A DNA stretch of 64,000 bases from Candidatus Bathyarchaeota archaeon (GTDB taxonomy: Archaea > Thermoproteota > Bathyarchaeia > Bathyarchaeales > Bathycorpusculaceae), in the NCBI GenBank assembly GCA_012515445.1, contig JAAYYI010000040.1, positions 23,990 through 87,989 on the forward strand, read 5' to 3'. Numbering within the stretch: position 1 is the first letter of the stretch; the number at the start of each line of letters is the position of its first letter. Below are positions 49,777 to 58,940 of this stretch, piece by piece. The notes below the pieces were generated by a model that made no database searches, was not told the DNA's origin, and was given only the letters and a program-made list of their open reading frames with translations. The position numbers and the translations under genes were made by a program.

Positions 49777-51903
49777 ATGACCAAACGCAGGGGCACCCGC
49801 AGATTGAGCATAAAAACGAAGCTACTGACTGCCTTCCTGGGGTTATCTCTTGTTTCCCTAGTTATCTTCGGCTTCGTCGCGTTCAATGGCATTCTCGCAT
49901 TGAATGATTATTCCCTGCAGAGCAGCCGCACTTTGGGTTACAGCGCAGTAACGGATAGCACCATCGCGTTGGAAACCCAGGCAGAGAATTACCTATTGGG
50001 TTTAGCAGTGGATCAAGCGGACATTAGCAATAACCTGTTTGAAAAAGTCGAGTCGGAGCTACTGGTCCTGTCATCTTTAGCTAAGAATCTTCTTAGTAAA
50101 CCAAAGATTGAGCCTGAACCCTTGTTTTCTCAGCAGCAAAACCCTGGTGGAGTTGATGCTTCAGTGTATTACCTTTCCCCAAATGTTAATGTTGAAAGCG
50201 TACGCAATGAATTAAACTATACCAGTAACATGGATGCTGCTTTTGCGGCTGTTCACTCTAATGATCCGTTTATAACTCAACTCTATGTGGGAACAGAATC
50301 AGGTATCTTCCAAGTTTATCCTTGGCTAAACACCATACCCCCAACTTTTGATCCACGAGTTAGAGGCTGGTACACTACAGCACAGCCAGACGCTGTTACA
50401 TGGTCGACGCCCTACCTTGATGCTGGAGGCCACGGTTTAATGGTCACATGCTCCGTCGCAGTTGAAGCTCCACAGAAAGGCTACTTCTGGGTAATCGCCG
50501 CTGATGTAACATTAGACACGTTAAACAGGAATATTGTAAACGCCCAGATCGAGAAACTCGGCGGTTACTCCTTCATGCTAGATAGCGAGGGAAACATGAT
50601 CACCCGCTCCTTATCCGAAGGTACAGGCGCTAATGGTTCTATTTTGTTTATTCCAAGTTCAGAGTTGCTTCTTGGCAATACCACCTTCGCCGAAGTTGCT
50701 ACGAACATGACGCTGGGTCTGAGGGGAATCACGATGTGTACGTTTGGAGGCGGCGACAACTATGTTGCTTACTCTCCTCTTGAGAGTGCATATTGGAGTT
50801 TAGCCATAGTTTTACCCGTCAGCGCGGTAATTGCTCCCGCGTTATCTACAGCCGCCAGAATAAACGATACTGAATCTATGGTTAACCACTACATTAACAG
50901 GCATACAGATTCCGTTCGCAACTCATACATCGTCTTGTTCGCGATTATTATGGTTCTAGTAATCGCTGTATCTTACCTGCTAGCCCGAACAATCGTTACC
51001 CCAATAATGACTTTGTCAAAGGGCGCTAAAGCCATCGGCACAGGCAACTTCGACGCCCGAGTAAAAGTGAATACAGGCGATGAACTGGAAGTCCTCGCGG
51101 GTTCCTTTAACACAATGGCGGAGAATCTTCAAGAGCACATTGTCGAGCTGAAGCGTACAACAGCCGAGAAGGAGCGTCTCGTAAAGGAACTGGAGATCGC
51201 AAAAGGCATTCAGCAGAGCTTCCTGCCTGACAAGGAACCGGAAATCCTTGGAGTAGACATCGCCGCGTTAAACATACCCGCAAAGGAGGTAGGAGGCGAC
51301 TTCTACGACTTCATACCTATAGCTAACGATCAGTGGGGCTTAACAATCGCTGATGTATCAGGAAAAGGTGTACCTGCGGCGTTGTTCATGGCGCTGTCCC
51401 GCACGCTGGTCAGAGCAAGCACAGCAGGCAACCCAAACATACGGGATGGAATAGAGAAAGCCAACGATCTAATCTGCCAAGACGCCAAAACCGGAATGTT
51501 CGTCACCTTATTCTATGCGATACTTGATTCTAAATGGAAGAGGCTGAAATACGTGAATGCCGGCCATAACCCGCCACTTTTGCTAAGGCAACCCTCTGGG
51601 GGGACTATTCTGCTGAAAGCTGACGGAATCGCTTTGGGCGTTATGGATGGTATAAAGTTGGAAGAGGCAGAGGTTCAACTTGAGAAGGGTGACGTGCTTA
51701 CTCTGTTTACTGACGGCGTGACTGAAGCGATTAACGATAAAGAAGAGCAGTTTGGACAGGATAGACTGCTAAGAATAGTACAGGAAAACAGAGTGTTGCC
51801 CGCAAGGGAAATAGTTGGCAGAGTGCAGGAAGCGGTGGCTATTTTTTCTGGTGGTCAACCGCAATTCGACGATATTACTCTCATGATAATAAAAGTGCTA
51901 TGA
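49777..51903 (+). CDS. Membrane sensor phosphatase: dCache-HAMP-SpoIIE (PP2C)
   Basis: 708 residues. TM1 near 17-40 (LLTAFLGLSLVSLVIFGFVA), an extracellular double-Cache sensor (about 45-355: TQLYVGTESGIFQVYPWLNT, FDPRVRGWYTTAQPDAVTW), TM2 near 385-405, HAMP (TPIMTLSKGAKAIGTGNFDA) and a SpoIIE/RsbU-type PP2C phosphatase: IPAKEVGGDFYDFIPI (about 505), TIADVSGKGVPAALFMALSR and YVNAGHNPPLLLR, with the final metal ligands in LFTDGVTEAIND and QFDDITLMII. In bacteria such enzymes dephosphorylate an STAS antagonist in response to a signal. The kinase and STAS genes follow at once. Confidence 0.92.
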   Translation: MTKRRGTRRLSIKTKLLTAFLGLSLVSLVIFGFVAFNGILALNDYSLQSSRTLGYSAVTDSTIALETQAENYLLGLAVDQADISNNLFEKVESELLVLSSLAKNLLSKPKIEPEPLFSQQQNPGGVDASVYYLSPNVNVESVRNELNYTSNMDAAFAAVHSNDPFITQLYVGTESGIFQVYPWLNTIPPTFDPRVRGWYTTAQPDAVTWSTPYLDAGGHGLMVTCSVAVEAPQKGYFWVIAADVTLDTLNRNIVNAQIEKLGGYSFMLDSEGNMITRSLSEGTGANGSILFIPSSELLLGNTTFAEVATNMTLGLRGITMCTFGGGDNYVAYSPLESAYWSLAIVLPVSAVIAPALSTAARINDTESMVNHYINRHTDSVRNSYIVLFAIIMVLVIAVSYLLARTIVTPIMTLSKGAKAIGTGNFDARVKVNTGDELEVLAGSFNTMAENLQEHIVELKRTTAEKERLVKELEIAKGIQQSFLPDKEPEILGVDIAALNIPAKEVGGDFYDFIPIANDQWGLTIADVSGKGVPAALFMALSRTLVRASTAGNPNIRDGIEKANDLICQDAKTGMFVTLFYAILDSKWKRLKYVNAGHNPPLLLRQPSGGTILLKADGIALGVMDGIKLEEAEVQLEKGDVLTLFTDGVTEAINDKEEQFGQDRLLRIVQENRVLPAREIVGRVQEAVAIFSGGQPQFDDITLMIIKVL

Positions 51904-51912
51904 GGCATAGAA

Positions 51913-52359
51913 ATGGCTGAACCTGACAAGTCAAGTAATGAGTGGTTTGAGCTTCAAATAGAGAGTGACCTTAAAAATCTAGAGGTAGCCGCTGAATTCG
52001 TAGCTAAAACAATGCGGCGATTGGGAGCTGGCAGCGTGAAAGACGTTTTCGACGTCCAGTTAGCCCTCGACGAAGCCTTAACCAACGTAATCGAGCACGC
52101 CTATGAAGGGCAGCAGGGCGGCAAAATTATAATCCGCTGCGCACTATCTGACTCCAAAAAAGAATTTACCGTTAAACTAGTTGATTATGGCAAACCCTTT
52201 GATCCGAAAGCAGTTGCTGCCCCCGACACCGAAGCAGCACTTGAGGATCGGCGACGTGGCGGACTGGGGATTTTCTTTATGAAGCATTACATACAAACCG
52301 TTAAATACGCTGCTAACGGTAAGGAAAACGAATTAACGATGACTAAACTTCTAAGCTGA
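51913..52359 (+). CDS. RsbW/SpoIIAB-like serine kinase (GHKL ATPase)
   Basis: 148 residues, ATG 9 bp after the phosphatase stop. The GHKL fold shows the N-box DVQLALDEALTNVIEHAYEG, the G1 box KLVDYGKPFDP and the G2 region RRRGGLGIFFMKHYI. In bacteria such proteins bind and inhibit a sigma factor and phosphorylate an STAS partner; archaea have no sigma factor, so its target must differ. A close paralogue is at 56021-56446. Confidence 0.9.
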   Translation: MAEPDKSSNEWFELQIESDLKNLEVAAEFVAKTMRRLGAGSVKDVFDVQLALDEALTNVIEHAYEGQQGGKIIIRCALSDSKKEFTVKLVDYGKPFDPKAVAAPDTEAALEDRRRGGLGIFFMKHYIQTVKYAANGKENELTMTKLLS

Positions 52360-52369
52360 GGGTTTGAAG

Positions 52370-52705
52370 ATGAGTGTTGAAGTTAAAACTGTTGGCGAAG
52401 TAAAAATTATCCTTGTACCTAAAAGGTTCGATGCCTACACCGCAAGCTCGGTAGAGGCAGAATTGACCCGACTGATAAATGAGGGCGCACGCAAGATAAT
52501 CTGCGATTTCGGCGAAACCGAGTACCTTGCCAGTGCAGGCCTAAGAGTTCTCATTACGGCCTCCAAAAGCCTCAACAGAGCCGGCGGCAAACTGCTCCTT
52601 TGCTCAGTCAAGCCGTACGTGCAGGAAGTATTCGAGATATCGGGTCTAAACAAGATTTTCAAAATGTATGGTTCCGCAGACGCTGCCTTGCAGGAACTGA
52701 AGTAG
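52370..52705 (+). CDS. STAS-domain antagonist (SpoIIAA/RsbV-like)
   Basis: 111 residues from ATG at 52370 (MSVEVKTVGEVKI), chosen over the in-frame TTG at 52364 because the paralogue at 56458 starts at the same position. The phosphorylatable serine lies in YLASAGLRVLITASKSL, the usual STAS site. It would be phosphorylated by the kinase encoded just upstream and dephosphorylated by the SpoIIE-type phosphatase. Third gene of the module. Confidence 0.92.
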   Translation: MSVEVKTVGEVKIILVPKRFDAYTASSVEAELTRLINEGARKIICDFGETEYLASAGLRVLITASKSLNRAGGKLLLCSVKPYVQEVFEISGLNKIFKMYGSADAALQELK

Positions 52706-52718
52706 AGGGCGCTTAGTT

Positions 52719-54443
52719 TTGAAAATAACCAATGCAGATCTTCTGCTAAAGTACCTTGAGAACGAGGGCGTCGAGTATGTCTTCGGCGTACCTGGCCTCA
52801 GCTTAGTTCCCCTGTTTGCCGCAATCAACCGGCAGGACAAGATTAAGCCAATACTCGCGAAGCATGAGGAGGGCGCGGCATTCATGGCTGACGGCTACGC
52901 ACGCGTAAAAGGCGGCTTAGGTGTATGTTTCGCCACTTCAGGCCCCGGCGCAACCAACCTCATCACCGGCGTAGCAACATCCTACCTTGACAACATCCCA
53001 GTACTGGTTCTAACTGGCCAAGTGGCAACCTCCACTTCAGGGGGAGGCGCATTCCAAGACTCAACCAAAAACGGCGTTGACTCGGTGGGCATGTTTGACC
53101 CAATCACCAAGTACAGCTCAATGATTATATCTAAGTACCGCGTCGGCGAAGAAATCCGCGAAGCCCTAAGAATGGCGTTAACTGGCAAAAAAGGCCCCGT
53201 GCACCTCAGCTTGCCCAAGGATATAATGGCTGAGGAAATAGATGCAGAGCTTCCCTCAACAACATCGTATAGGCCACCAAGCGAATACTTTGACCGCCGT
53301 CTAGTAATCGAGGCCGCCGAGCAACTTGTCAACGCACAGAACCCAGTTATTCTCATCGGCAGCGGCGCTTTAGCCTCAAAGGCATGCGACGAAATCCGAG
53401 ACTTAGCCGAAACCCTCAACATCCCAGTCGCTACCTCGCCTAAAGCAAAAGGCGCCTTCCCAGAGGATCATCCGCTATCGATGGGTGTGCTTGGCTTCTG
53501 CGGTTCACCAGTTGCTGAGAGATGCCTAACCGAGGGCCAAACAGACGTGCTATTAGTGATCGGTTCAAGCCTTAATCAGATGACCACCAGCTCCTGGGAC
53601 CCACGGTTGGCGCCTACTAAATGCTTAATCCACGTGAACATCGACGCAACCGAGATCGGCAAAAACTACAAAACCGACATACCCCTAGTCGGCGACGCTC
53701 GAACAATCATTAACGAAATCTCCTTCCGTATCCTGCGCTACATCTCCGAGGATCAGAAGCCTAAAAGCAACGGCTTAGCACGTGTGGCTCGTATCCGAAG
53801 CGAAGTCGGCATATGCATAGCCCCCGAGAAGATGGAGTCCGACGCTGTTCCTGTTCTACCGCAGCGCTTAATCAAGGAGCTAGAGCGTGCCCTGCCAAAA
53901 GATGCCCTTCTATTCGTTGACACAGGCAACCCGATGTGCTGGGCAATACACCACATGCAAGCCCGCACCCCGGACTCGTTCATTTGCCCATTCGGCCTGC
54001 TAACCATGGGCTACTCCACTGCGGCGGCTATTGGCGGCAAACTTGCAGCGCCCAACCGCCCGGTCGTATCCATCGTGGGCGACGGCTGCTTCCTCATGAA
54101 CGGCATGGAAATCCAAACCGCAGTCAGCCACGACATCCCAGTTGTGTGGATAGTGGAGAACAACGCCAAACTCGGCTTAGTGCACGAGTTCCAGCGGCTA
54201 AACTTTGGCGAAAAAACCGTTGTTACCCGCTTCAAGAAGATTGATGCGGCTAAAGTTGCTGAGGGTTTAGGCGCTAAAGGCTACACGATTGAGCGCCCCG
54301 GCGAGTTAGAGGCGTTGCTTCCGAAAGTAATCGAGGAGAATAAGCCTGCGGTTATCGACTGTACCATCGCTGACGAGGTGCCGCCTCTTGGGCCATTTGT
54401 ACAGGGACTCAAGAACTTCTCGGCAAGACTAGAAAACATATAG
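52719..54443 (+). CDS. Thiamine-diphosphate enzyme (acetolactate synthase / benzoylformate decarboxylase-like)
   Basis: 574 residues from TTG at 52719, 13 bp after the STAS stop. The three TPP domains are visible: PYR (FGVPGLSLVPLF, KHEEGAAFMADGYARVKGGL with the cofactor-activating Glu near 52), central (NPVILIGSGALASKACDEIR) and PP (SIVGDGCFLMNGMEIQTAVS ... IVENN, near 445). The sequence fits the large subunit-like ALS/pyruvate-decarboxylase superfamily. No small regulatory subunit gene is present, so the reaction is uncertain. Its place directly behind a partner-switching module suggests coordinate expression. Confidence 0.85.
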   Translation: MKITNADLLLKYLENEGVEYVFGVPGLSLVPLFAAINRQDKIKPILAKHEEGAAFMADGYARVKGGLGVCFATSGPGATNLITGVATSYLDNIPVLVLTGQVATSTSGGGAFQDSTKNGVDSVGMFDPITKYSSMIISKYRVGEEIREALRMALTGKKGPVHLSLPKDIMAEEIDAELPSTTSYRPPSEYFDRRLVIEAAEQLVNAQNPVILIGSGALASKACDEIRDLAETLNIPVATSPKAKGAFPEDHPLSMGVLGFCGSPVAERCLTEGQTDVLLVIGSSLNQMTTSSWDPRLAPTKCLIHVNIDATEIGKNYKTDIPLVGDARTIINEISFRILRYISEDQKPKSNGLARVARIRSEVGICIAPEKMESDAVPVLPQRLIKELERALPKDALLFVDTGNPMCWAIHHMQARTPDSFICPFGLLTMGYSTAAAIGGKLAAPNRPVVSIVGDGCFLMNGMEIQTAVSHDIPVVWIVENNAKLGLVHEFQRLNFGEKTVVTRFKKIDAAKVAEGLGAKGYTIERPGELEALLPKVIEENKPAVIDCTIADEVPPLGPFVQGLKNFSARLENI

Positions 54444-54485
54444 ACGAGGAGCACTTGCTCCCCTTTTTACCATTTTTAGAAAAGC

Positions 54486-55694
54486 TTAGAAAGCCGTAAC
54501 TAGGCTCTCTAATGCATAGGCAAGTTCAACAAGTTTGCTGTAGTCAATTATCTCTGGTGTGTCTCTCGGCGAATGAGTTATACTGGACATCAATTCGGCG
54601 ACTTCACTTGAGGTTAATGCTATTGTCGGTTTCTGGTTCTGTGCAAAGATCATGTGATCGCCCTGATACCACTGCTCTCCCTCTGCTAGATTCGGGTATT
54701 TGCTAAATGCTGCTTGTGCTTTTTGCTGGATTTCTGCTGGGCAACCGTAGAATGAGAATGCCATTTTACCCTTGATGTATCCTACATCATCAATGTTTAT
54801 GGCGAGAAGCATCTGGTTCAGGCTGTCACTGTAACGGTTAAGATAATCCATCTGTCCTCCGACGCTGTAATGGTCTTCTCCGTTAAACGCCACTATCTCG
54901 ATGCCAAATCCTCCCTGATAATTCTTCAGCATCTCTGCAAGAAGCAACAATACAGTCACACCTGAAGCGTTATCCGAAGCGCCTGGACTATCCTCAACTG
55001 CATCGATATGTGCACAAATAGTTATCTTCTTTTGGGCTTCTGGGTTTTTGCGTACTATGACGTTGCTGGCAGTTGTTGGAATTCGCTTTGCTTCTGCTCT
55101 TAGCTTAAAGGCCTGCCCTGCTTTAGCCGCGATTCTTTCCCCTTCGATATCTGTGCAGTAGACCGATGGGATGTCGAAGTCGCCGTCGTTTATCAACGGA
55201 AACGGGTACATGTTTCCTACCATTAGGGGGTTTTTGCCTGTTGCTGTAATGATTGCTTTAGGCTGCTTCTCTTCCAGTAGCTTGTAGATTTTTTTATGGT
55301 GGTCGGGGTTGTAGAATACAAAGTTTTTAGGCATCAACTGCTCCGAGCAGATTTCGCCTTTCAGTAACAGAATCTTGTCATGGCACTCGCATTTCTCCAA
55401 TTCATCTACTGTTGATGCTACGATTAATTCTGCTTCAACGTCGCACCCCAGCGAGTATGGGCTAAGTTTTACCTCAAAATGCAGGTTCTTGTGGGTGAGC
55501 GATGGCTCTTTGCTTTCATAGTCTAAGCACTTGAACGGTGTCACGTCAACTAAAAAGCCCGATGCCTTCATTTTATCGGCAAAGAATTCCGTAGCAGCAC
55601 GATTCCCTACGGAGCCGAGTCGCCTGTTGGGCTTAACGCTGCAAAGAGTATTCAGATAATCTTCTGCTTCCACTTGGTACTCTTGTTGGTTCAT
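54486..55694 (-). CDS. M28-family metallo-aminopeptidase-like protein
   Basis: 402 residues. Zinc-ligand segments typical of M28: ICAHIDAVEDSPGASDNASG (His/Asp near 230), IVAFNGEDHYSVGGQMDYL (Glu near 280), INIDDVGYIKGKMAFSFYG and a C-terminal ITHSPRDTPEIIDY (His). No signal peptide, so cytoplasmic. An inserted PA-like region sits at residues 90-200. The ATG overlaps by one base the stop of a 44-codon PadR-like frame upstream. Substrate unknown; a peptide or amide hydrolase. Confidence 0.88.
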   Translation of the reverse strand: MNQQEYQVEAEDYLNTLCSVKPNRRLGSVGNRAATEFFADKMKASGFLVDVTPFKCLDYESKEPSLTHKNLHFEVKLSPYSLGCDVEAELIVASTVDELEKCECHDKILLLKGEICSEQLMPKNFVFYNPDHHKKIYKLLEEKQPKAIITATGKNPLMVGNMYPFPLINDGDFDIPSVYCTDIEGERIAAKAGQAFKLRAEAKRIPTTASNVIVRKNPEAQKKITICAHIDAVEDSPGASDNASGVTVLLLLAEMLKNYQGGFGIEIVAFNGEDHYSVGGQMDYLNRYSDSLNQMLLAINIDDVGYIKGKMAFSFYGCPAEIQQKAQAAFSKYPNLAEGEQWYQGDHMIFAQNQKPTIALTSSEVAELMSSITHSPRDTPEIIDYSKLVELAYALESLVTAF

Positions 55695-55828
55695 TACTGT
55701 TCACCCTCTTGGTTAGAGGCAGATTGGGAAAGCTGATCTATGTAGGCGTCTACTATTTGGTAGGGGTACATTGGCTGCTCTGTTAGTAAGCCTAAGAGGG
55801 CAGCTTCCGAGTTTGAAAAATCTGGCAT
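55694..55828 (-). CDS. Very short PadR-like peptide overlapping the M28 gene
   Basis: 44 codons from ATG at 55828, sequence MPDFSNSEAALLGLLTEQPM then YPYQIVDAYIDQLSQSA. The segment EAALLGLLTEQPMYPYQI closely resembles the first helices of PadR-family winged-helix regulators, but the protein stops before the recognition helix. Its TAA shares one base with the M28 start (TAATG) and carries that gene's ribosome-binding site GGGTGA. It may be a truncated PadR remnant kept as a coupling leader, or a small protein in its own right. Confidence 0.55.
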   Translation of the reverse strand: MPDFSNSEAALLGLLTEQPMYPYQIVDAYIDQLSQSASNQEGEQ

Positions 55829-56020
55829 GTTTTATCAATCCATTATTAGATCGATACAGTATTGTAGTGATACAATGTAAGGTATATTGCCGTAAAAAAC
55901 GCAAAAAAGAGAGCCTTATTATGAAAACTCAACCGCCGGCGAAGCAACTCGTATCCCTGATGGCGCGAAATCGATAATTAGGTAGCTCTGTAATAAAGTA
56001 CCTAAAGGTAAAGAAGCGCA

Positions 56021-56446
56021 GTGGCAGACGAAGGCTGGTTTGAGCTTCAAGTCGAAAGCGACACAAGAAACCTTGAAGTTATAGGCGACTTTATCGCTGA
56101 AACCATGAAGCGTCTGGGCGTTACTGATGAAAAGGCTATTTTCGAAACCCAGTTGGCTGTGGATGAAGCCTGCACCAACATAATGGAACACGCCTACTCC
56201 GGAATGGCAGCCGATAAATTGACGATTCGATGCAAGCTTTCTAGAAACGAGTTTACTGTCAAGCTTATTGACCAGGGCACGCCTTTTGATCCCACCACCG
56301 TTATACCGCCAGACACAGAAGCCTCGCTTGAAGAGCGGAAACGCGGTGGTTACGGAATTTTCTTCATGAAAACCATGATGCAAACCGTTAAATACGCCTT
56401 TACTGAAAAAGGAAATGAGCTAACAATGACTAAGCTGGTACACTGA
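56021..56446 (+). CDS. RsbW/SpoIIAB-like serine kinase, second copy
   Basis: 141 residues from GTG at 56021. N-box ETQLAVDEACTNIMEHAYSG, G1 KLIDQGTPFDP, G2 RKRGGYGIFFMKTMM. Strongly similar to the kinase at 51913, so the two modules arose by duplication. STAS gene follows after 11 bp; the presumed phosphatase is convergent at 56821. Confidence 0.9.
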   Translation: MADEGWFELQVESDTRNLEVIGDFIAETMKRLGVTDEKAIFETQLAVDEACTNIMEHAYSGMAADKLTIRCKLSRNEFTVKLIDQGTPFDPTTVIPPDTEASLEERKRGGYGIFFMKTMMQTVKYAFTEKGNELTMTKLVH

Positions 56447-56457
56447 AGGTTAAGCAT

Positions 56458-56793
56458 ATGGATATTGAAGTAAAGACAGTTGGAGACGCAAAAGTTCTTG
56501 TTCTTATGAAAAGATTTGATGCCTACACCGCTGGTCCAGTCGAGGCTAAATTAACTAAAACCATAGCGGAAGGTGCTCGCAAGGTATTATGCGACTTCTC
56601 ACAAACAGAGTATCTGGCTAGCGCTGGACTCCGGGTACTTATAACAGCTACAAAGAGCCTTCAGAAGCTCGGCGGCAAATTGGTTCTTTGCGCTGTCCAG
56701 CCGTATGTGCTTGAAGTGTTTGATGTTTCAGGGTTGAATAAGATTTTTAAAATGTATCCCTCGGTTGAGGCAGCCCTAGAAGACCTAAAGTAA
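56458..56793 (+). CDS. STAS-domain antagonist, second copy
   Basis: 111 residues, MDIEVKTVGDAKVLVLMKRF with the phospho-site in YLASAGLRVLITATKSLQKL. Nearly collinear with the copy at 52370. It is followed after 27 bp by the end of the convergent SpoIIE-type phosphatase gene. Confidence 0.92.
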   Translation: MDIEVKTVGDAKVLVLMKRFDAYTAGPVEAKLTKTIAEGARKVLCDFSQTEYLASAGLRVLITATKSLQKLGGKLVLCAVQPYVLEVFDVSGLNKIFKMYPSVEAALEDLK

Positions 56794-56820
56794 TTTTTTT
56801 ACTTTAGCCTTCAGATGCTT

Positions 56821-58836
56821 TTAGGTGCCTTTTATAATCAGCATGGTCATGTCGTCGAATTGAGGCATGCCATCAGCGAACCCACCAACCGCAGCTAAAA
56901 CTTTATCAAGAATAGCCTGCGCCGGAAGATCAGCATTGGCCTGAATTAATTCGATCAGGCGCTTTTCCCCGAACAGCTCCTCCTGCTTGTTTATCGACTC
57001 CGTAACTCCATCCGTGTACATAACAATGATATCGTCTTTTCCGATAGTCACAGTTTTTGATTCATAATCCTGATCTTCCATGACACCGAGGACTATTCCG
57101 GTTGGTAAGAGTTTCTCAATTGTTCTGCTCTGACTACGATACACAATAGGAGGATTATGGCCAGCGTTAACGTAGGTGAGGGAGCGATCTTTCTTATTTA
57201 GCATACCAAAAAAGAGGGTAACGAACATACCCGACTTGGCATCCTGAGCTATCGTGTTATTGGAGTTGTAAATCACCTTTGCCGGGTCTTTGTGCCAAAG
57301 CGCGTTTACGCGTACCACGACTCGTGATAGCGCCATAAAGAGGGCTGCGGGGACTCCTTTTCCCGCGACATCCGCCACGAGTAGTCCGTGTCTACCCTCG
57401 TCAAAAGCCATAATTTCATAAGGGATTACATCGAAGAAGTCTCCGCCTACCTCTTTAGCCATGACTGTTCGGGCGGCAACATCGAATCCTGCTATATTCG
57501 GGATCGCTTCAGGCAAGAAACTTTTCTGTATTTCCGCGGCAATCTGGAGTTCGGCGTTAGAGCGGGCAAGTCGTCCCTCCATCTCACGGCGCTCTGTTAT
57601 GTCGCGGACTGTTTCTATTGCGCCGACAACACTGCCGCTGCTTGGATCATACAGGGGGCTGGCTTTCGCCCAGAAATAGGCGCCTCCCGGCTTAAAATCG
57701 GGGATAAATACATCTACTACCAGAGTGTCGCCGGCCCGCTCCACTGTGTTGTATTTGTTCTCTAACTCGCTTTCGGGCAGGAAAATCAAGTCAGCCAGCA
57801 TAGGTCTGCGTTTCTTGTAGAATGGAAGTGAATATTCGTAGTTGCCTTTACCGACCATGGCTTCTGCGGGTATGCTAGTTAGCATCTCCATTGCGCCGTT
57901 CCACGCCAATACCTTGCCTTCGGCGTCGATAACTAAGGTGGCGTCGGGGAGGAAACTGAGGATGTCTGCAAGGTTACGCTTGGACTTTTCGATTTCCTCT
58001 TCTGCTTGTTTACGGTCTGTTATGTCGCGGATGGTTTCGATGGCGCCGGCGACTTCTCCTTGTGAGTTAAACATTGGAGTTGCCTTAGCCCAGAACCATG
58101 CGCCTCCCTCCTTGAAGTCGGGAATAAAGACGTCAACGACGAGGGTATCGCCGTCTCGTTTGATAGTGTTATATTTGTTTTCCAGCTCTGACTCAGGCAG
58201 AAATATTAAATCCGCCAGCATGGGACGCCGTTTTTTGTAGAATGGAAGAGCATACTCGTAGTCTCCTTTCCCAACTATGGTGTCCGCTGGGATGCTGGTT
58301 AACATTTCCATTGCTGAATTCCAAGCGATGACTTTGCCTTCTAAGTCAATGACGAATGTAGCATCTGGTAGGAAGCTTAGAATGTCTGATAGGCTTCGCT
58401 GTGACTGGAGAACTTGTTGCTCTGCCTTTTTTTGTTCTGTAATATCACGTATAGTCTCGATGGAGCCGACGATTTCGCCGTTCGAGTCGTATAGGGGGCT
58501 GGCTTTTGCCCAGAGGTATGCGCCGACTTTATTGAAGTCAGGGATATAAATCTCGACGACAAGCGTGTCACCAATCCGCTGGACGGTGTCATACTTTTTA
58601 TCTATTTCTTCTCCGGGCATGAATATGAGGTCTGCAAGCATCGGGCGACGTTTTTTATAGAACGGGAGGGCGTATTCGTAGTTGTCTTTGCTGAGCATAG
58701 CGTCTCGGGGTATGCTGGTTAGCATCTCCATCGCACTGTTCCACATTATGACTTTGCCGTTTAAGTTGATGACAAAGGTTGGATCAGGTAAAAACTCGAT
58801 TATTGCGTCTTTGAATTTTTGGCCGTCAGCGTTCAT
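56821..58836 (-). CDS. Triple-PAS SpoIIE-type phosphatase
   Basis: 671 residues, no membrane segments. Three tandem PAS-PAC modules of about 130 residues each share long near-identical stretches (YEYALPFYKKRRPMLADLIF, ENKYNT, FWAKATPMFNSQGEVAGAIE), so they arose by internal duplication. A coiled linker (MEGRLARSNAELQIAAEIQK) leads to a SpoIIE PP2C domain: VMAKEVGGDFFDVIPYEI, VADVAGKGVPAALFMALSRV, YVNAGHNPPIVYR, MYTDGVTESINKQEE and PQFDDMTMLII. It is a cytoplasmic sensor phosphatase, expected to act on the STAS protein encoded convergently at 56458. Confidence 0.93.
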   Translation of the reverse strand: MNADGQKFKDAIIEFLPDPTFVINLNGKVIMWNSAMEMLTSIPRDAMLSKDNYEYALPFYKKRRPMLADLIFMPGEEIDKKYDTVQRIGDTLVVEIYIPDFNKVGAYLWAKASPLYDSNGEIVGSIETIRDITEQKKAEQQVLQSQRSLSDILSFLPDATFVIDLEGKVIAWNSAMEMLTSIPADTIVGKGDYEYALPFYKKRRPMLADLIFLPESELENKYNTIKRDGDTLVVDVFIPDFKEGGAWFWAKATPMFNSQGEVAGAIETIRDITDRKQAEEEIEKSKRNLADILSFLPDATLVIDAEGKVLAWNGAMEMLTSIPAEAMVGKGNYEYSLPFYKKRRPMLADLIFLPESELENKYNTVERAGDTLVVDVFIPDFKPGGAYFWAKASPLYDPSSGSVVGAIETVRDITERREMEGRLARSNAELQIAAEIQKSFLPEAIPNIAGFDVAARTVMAKEVGGDFFDVIPYEIMAFDEGRHGLLVADVAGKGVPAALFMALSRVVVRVNALWHKDPAKVIYNSNNTIAQDAKSGMFVTLFFGMLNKKDRSLTYVNAGHNPPIVYRSQSRTIEKLLPTGIVLGVMEDQDYESKTVTIGKDDIIVMYTDGVTESINKQEELFGEKRLIELIQANADLPAQAILDKVLAAVGGFADGMPQFDDMTMLIIKGT

Positions 58837-58940
58837 ACTTAGCCCACTTTAGGGATTAGCTAACTTCGTTTAAGCTAATTAGCTTATAGATAAGCGCCTG
58901 ATTCTTTTTGATCCAAGCTTCAACATTAAAAAGGATTAGT

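Noticed and set aside
55713..55904. 63-codon minus-strand frame beside the M28 gene
   Set aside because: Another frame over the PadR-like micro-gene; its product has no recognisable features.
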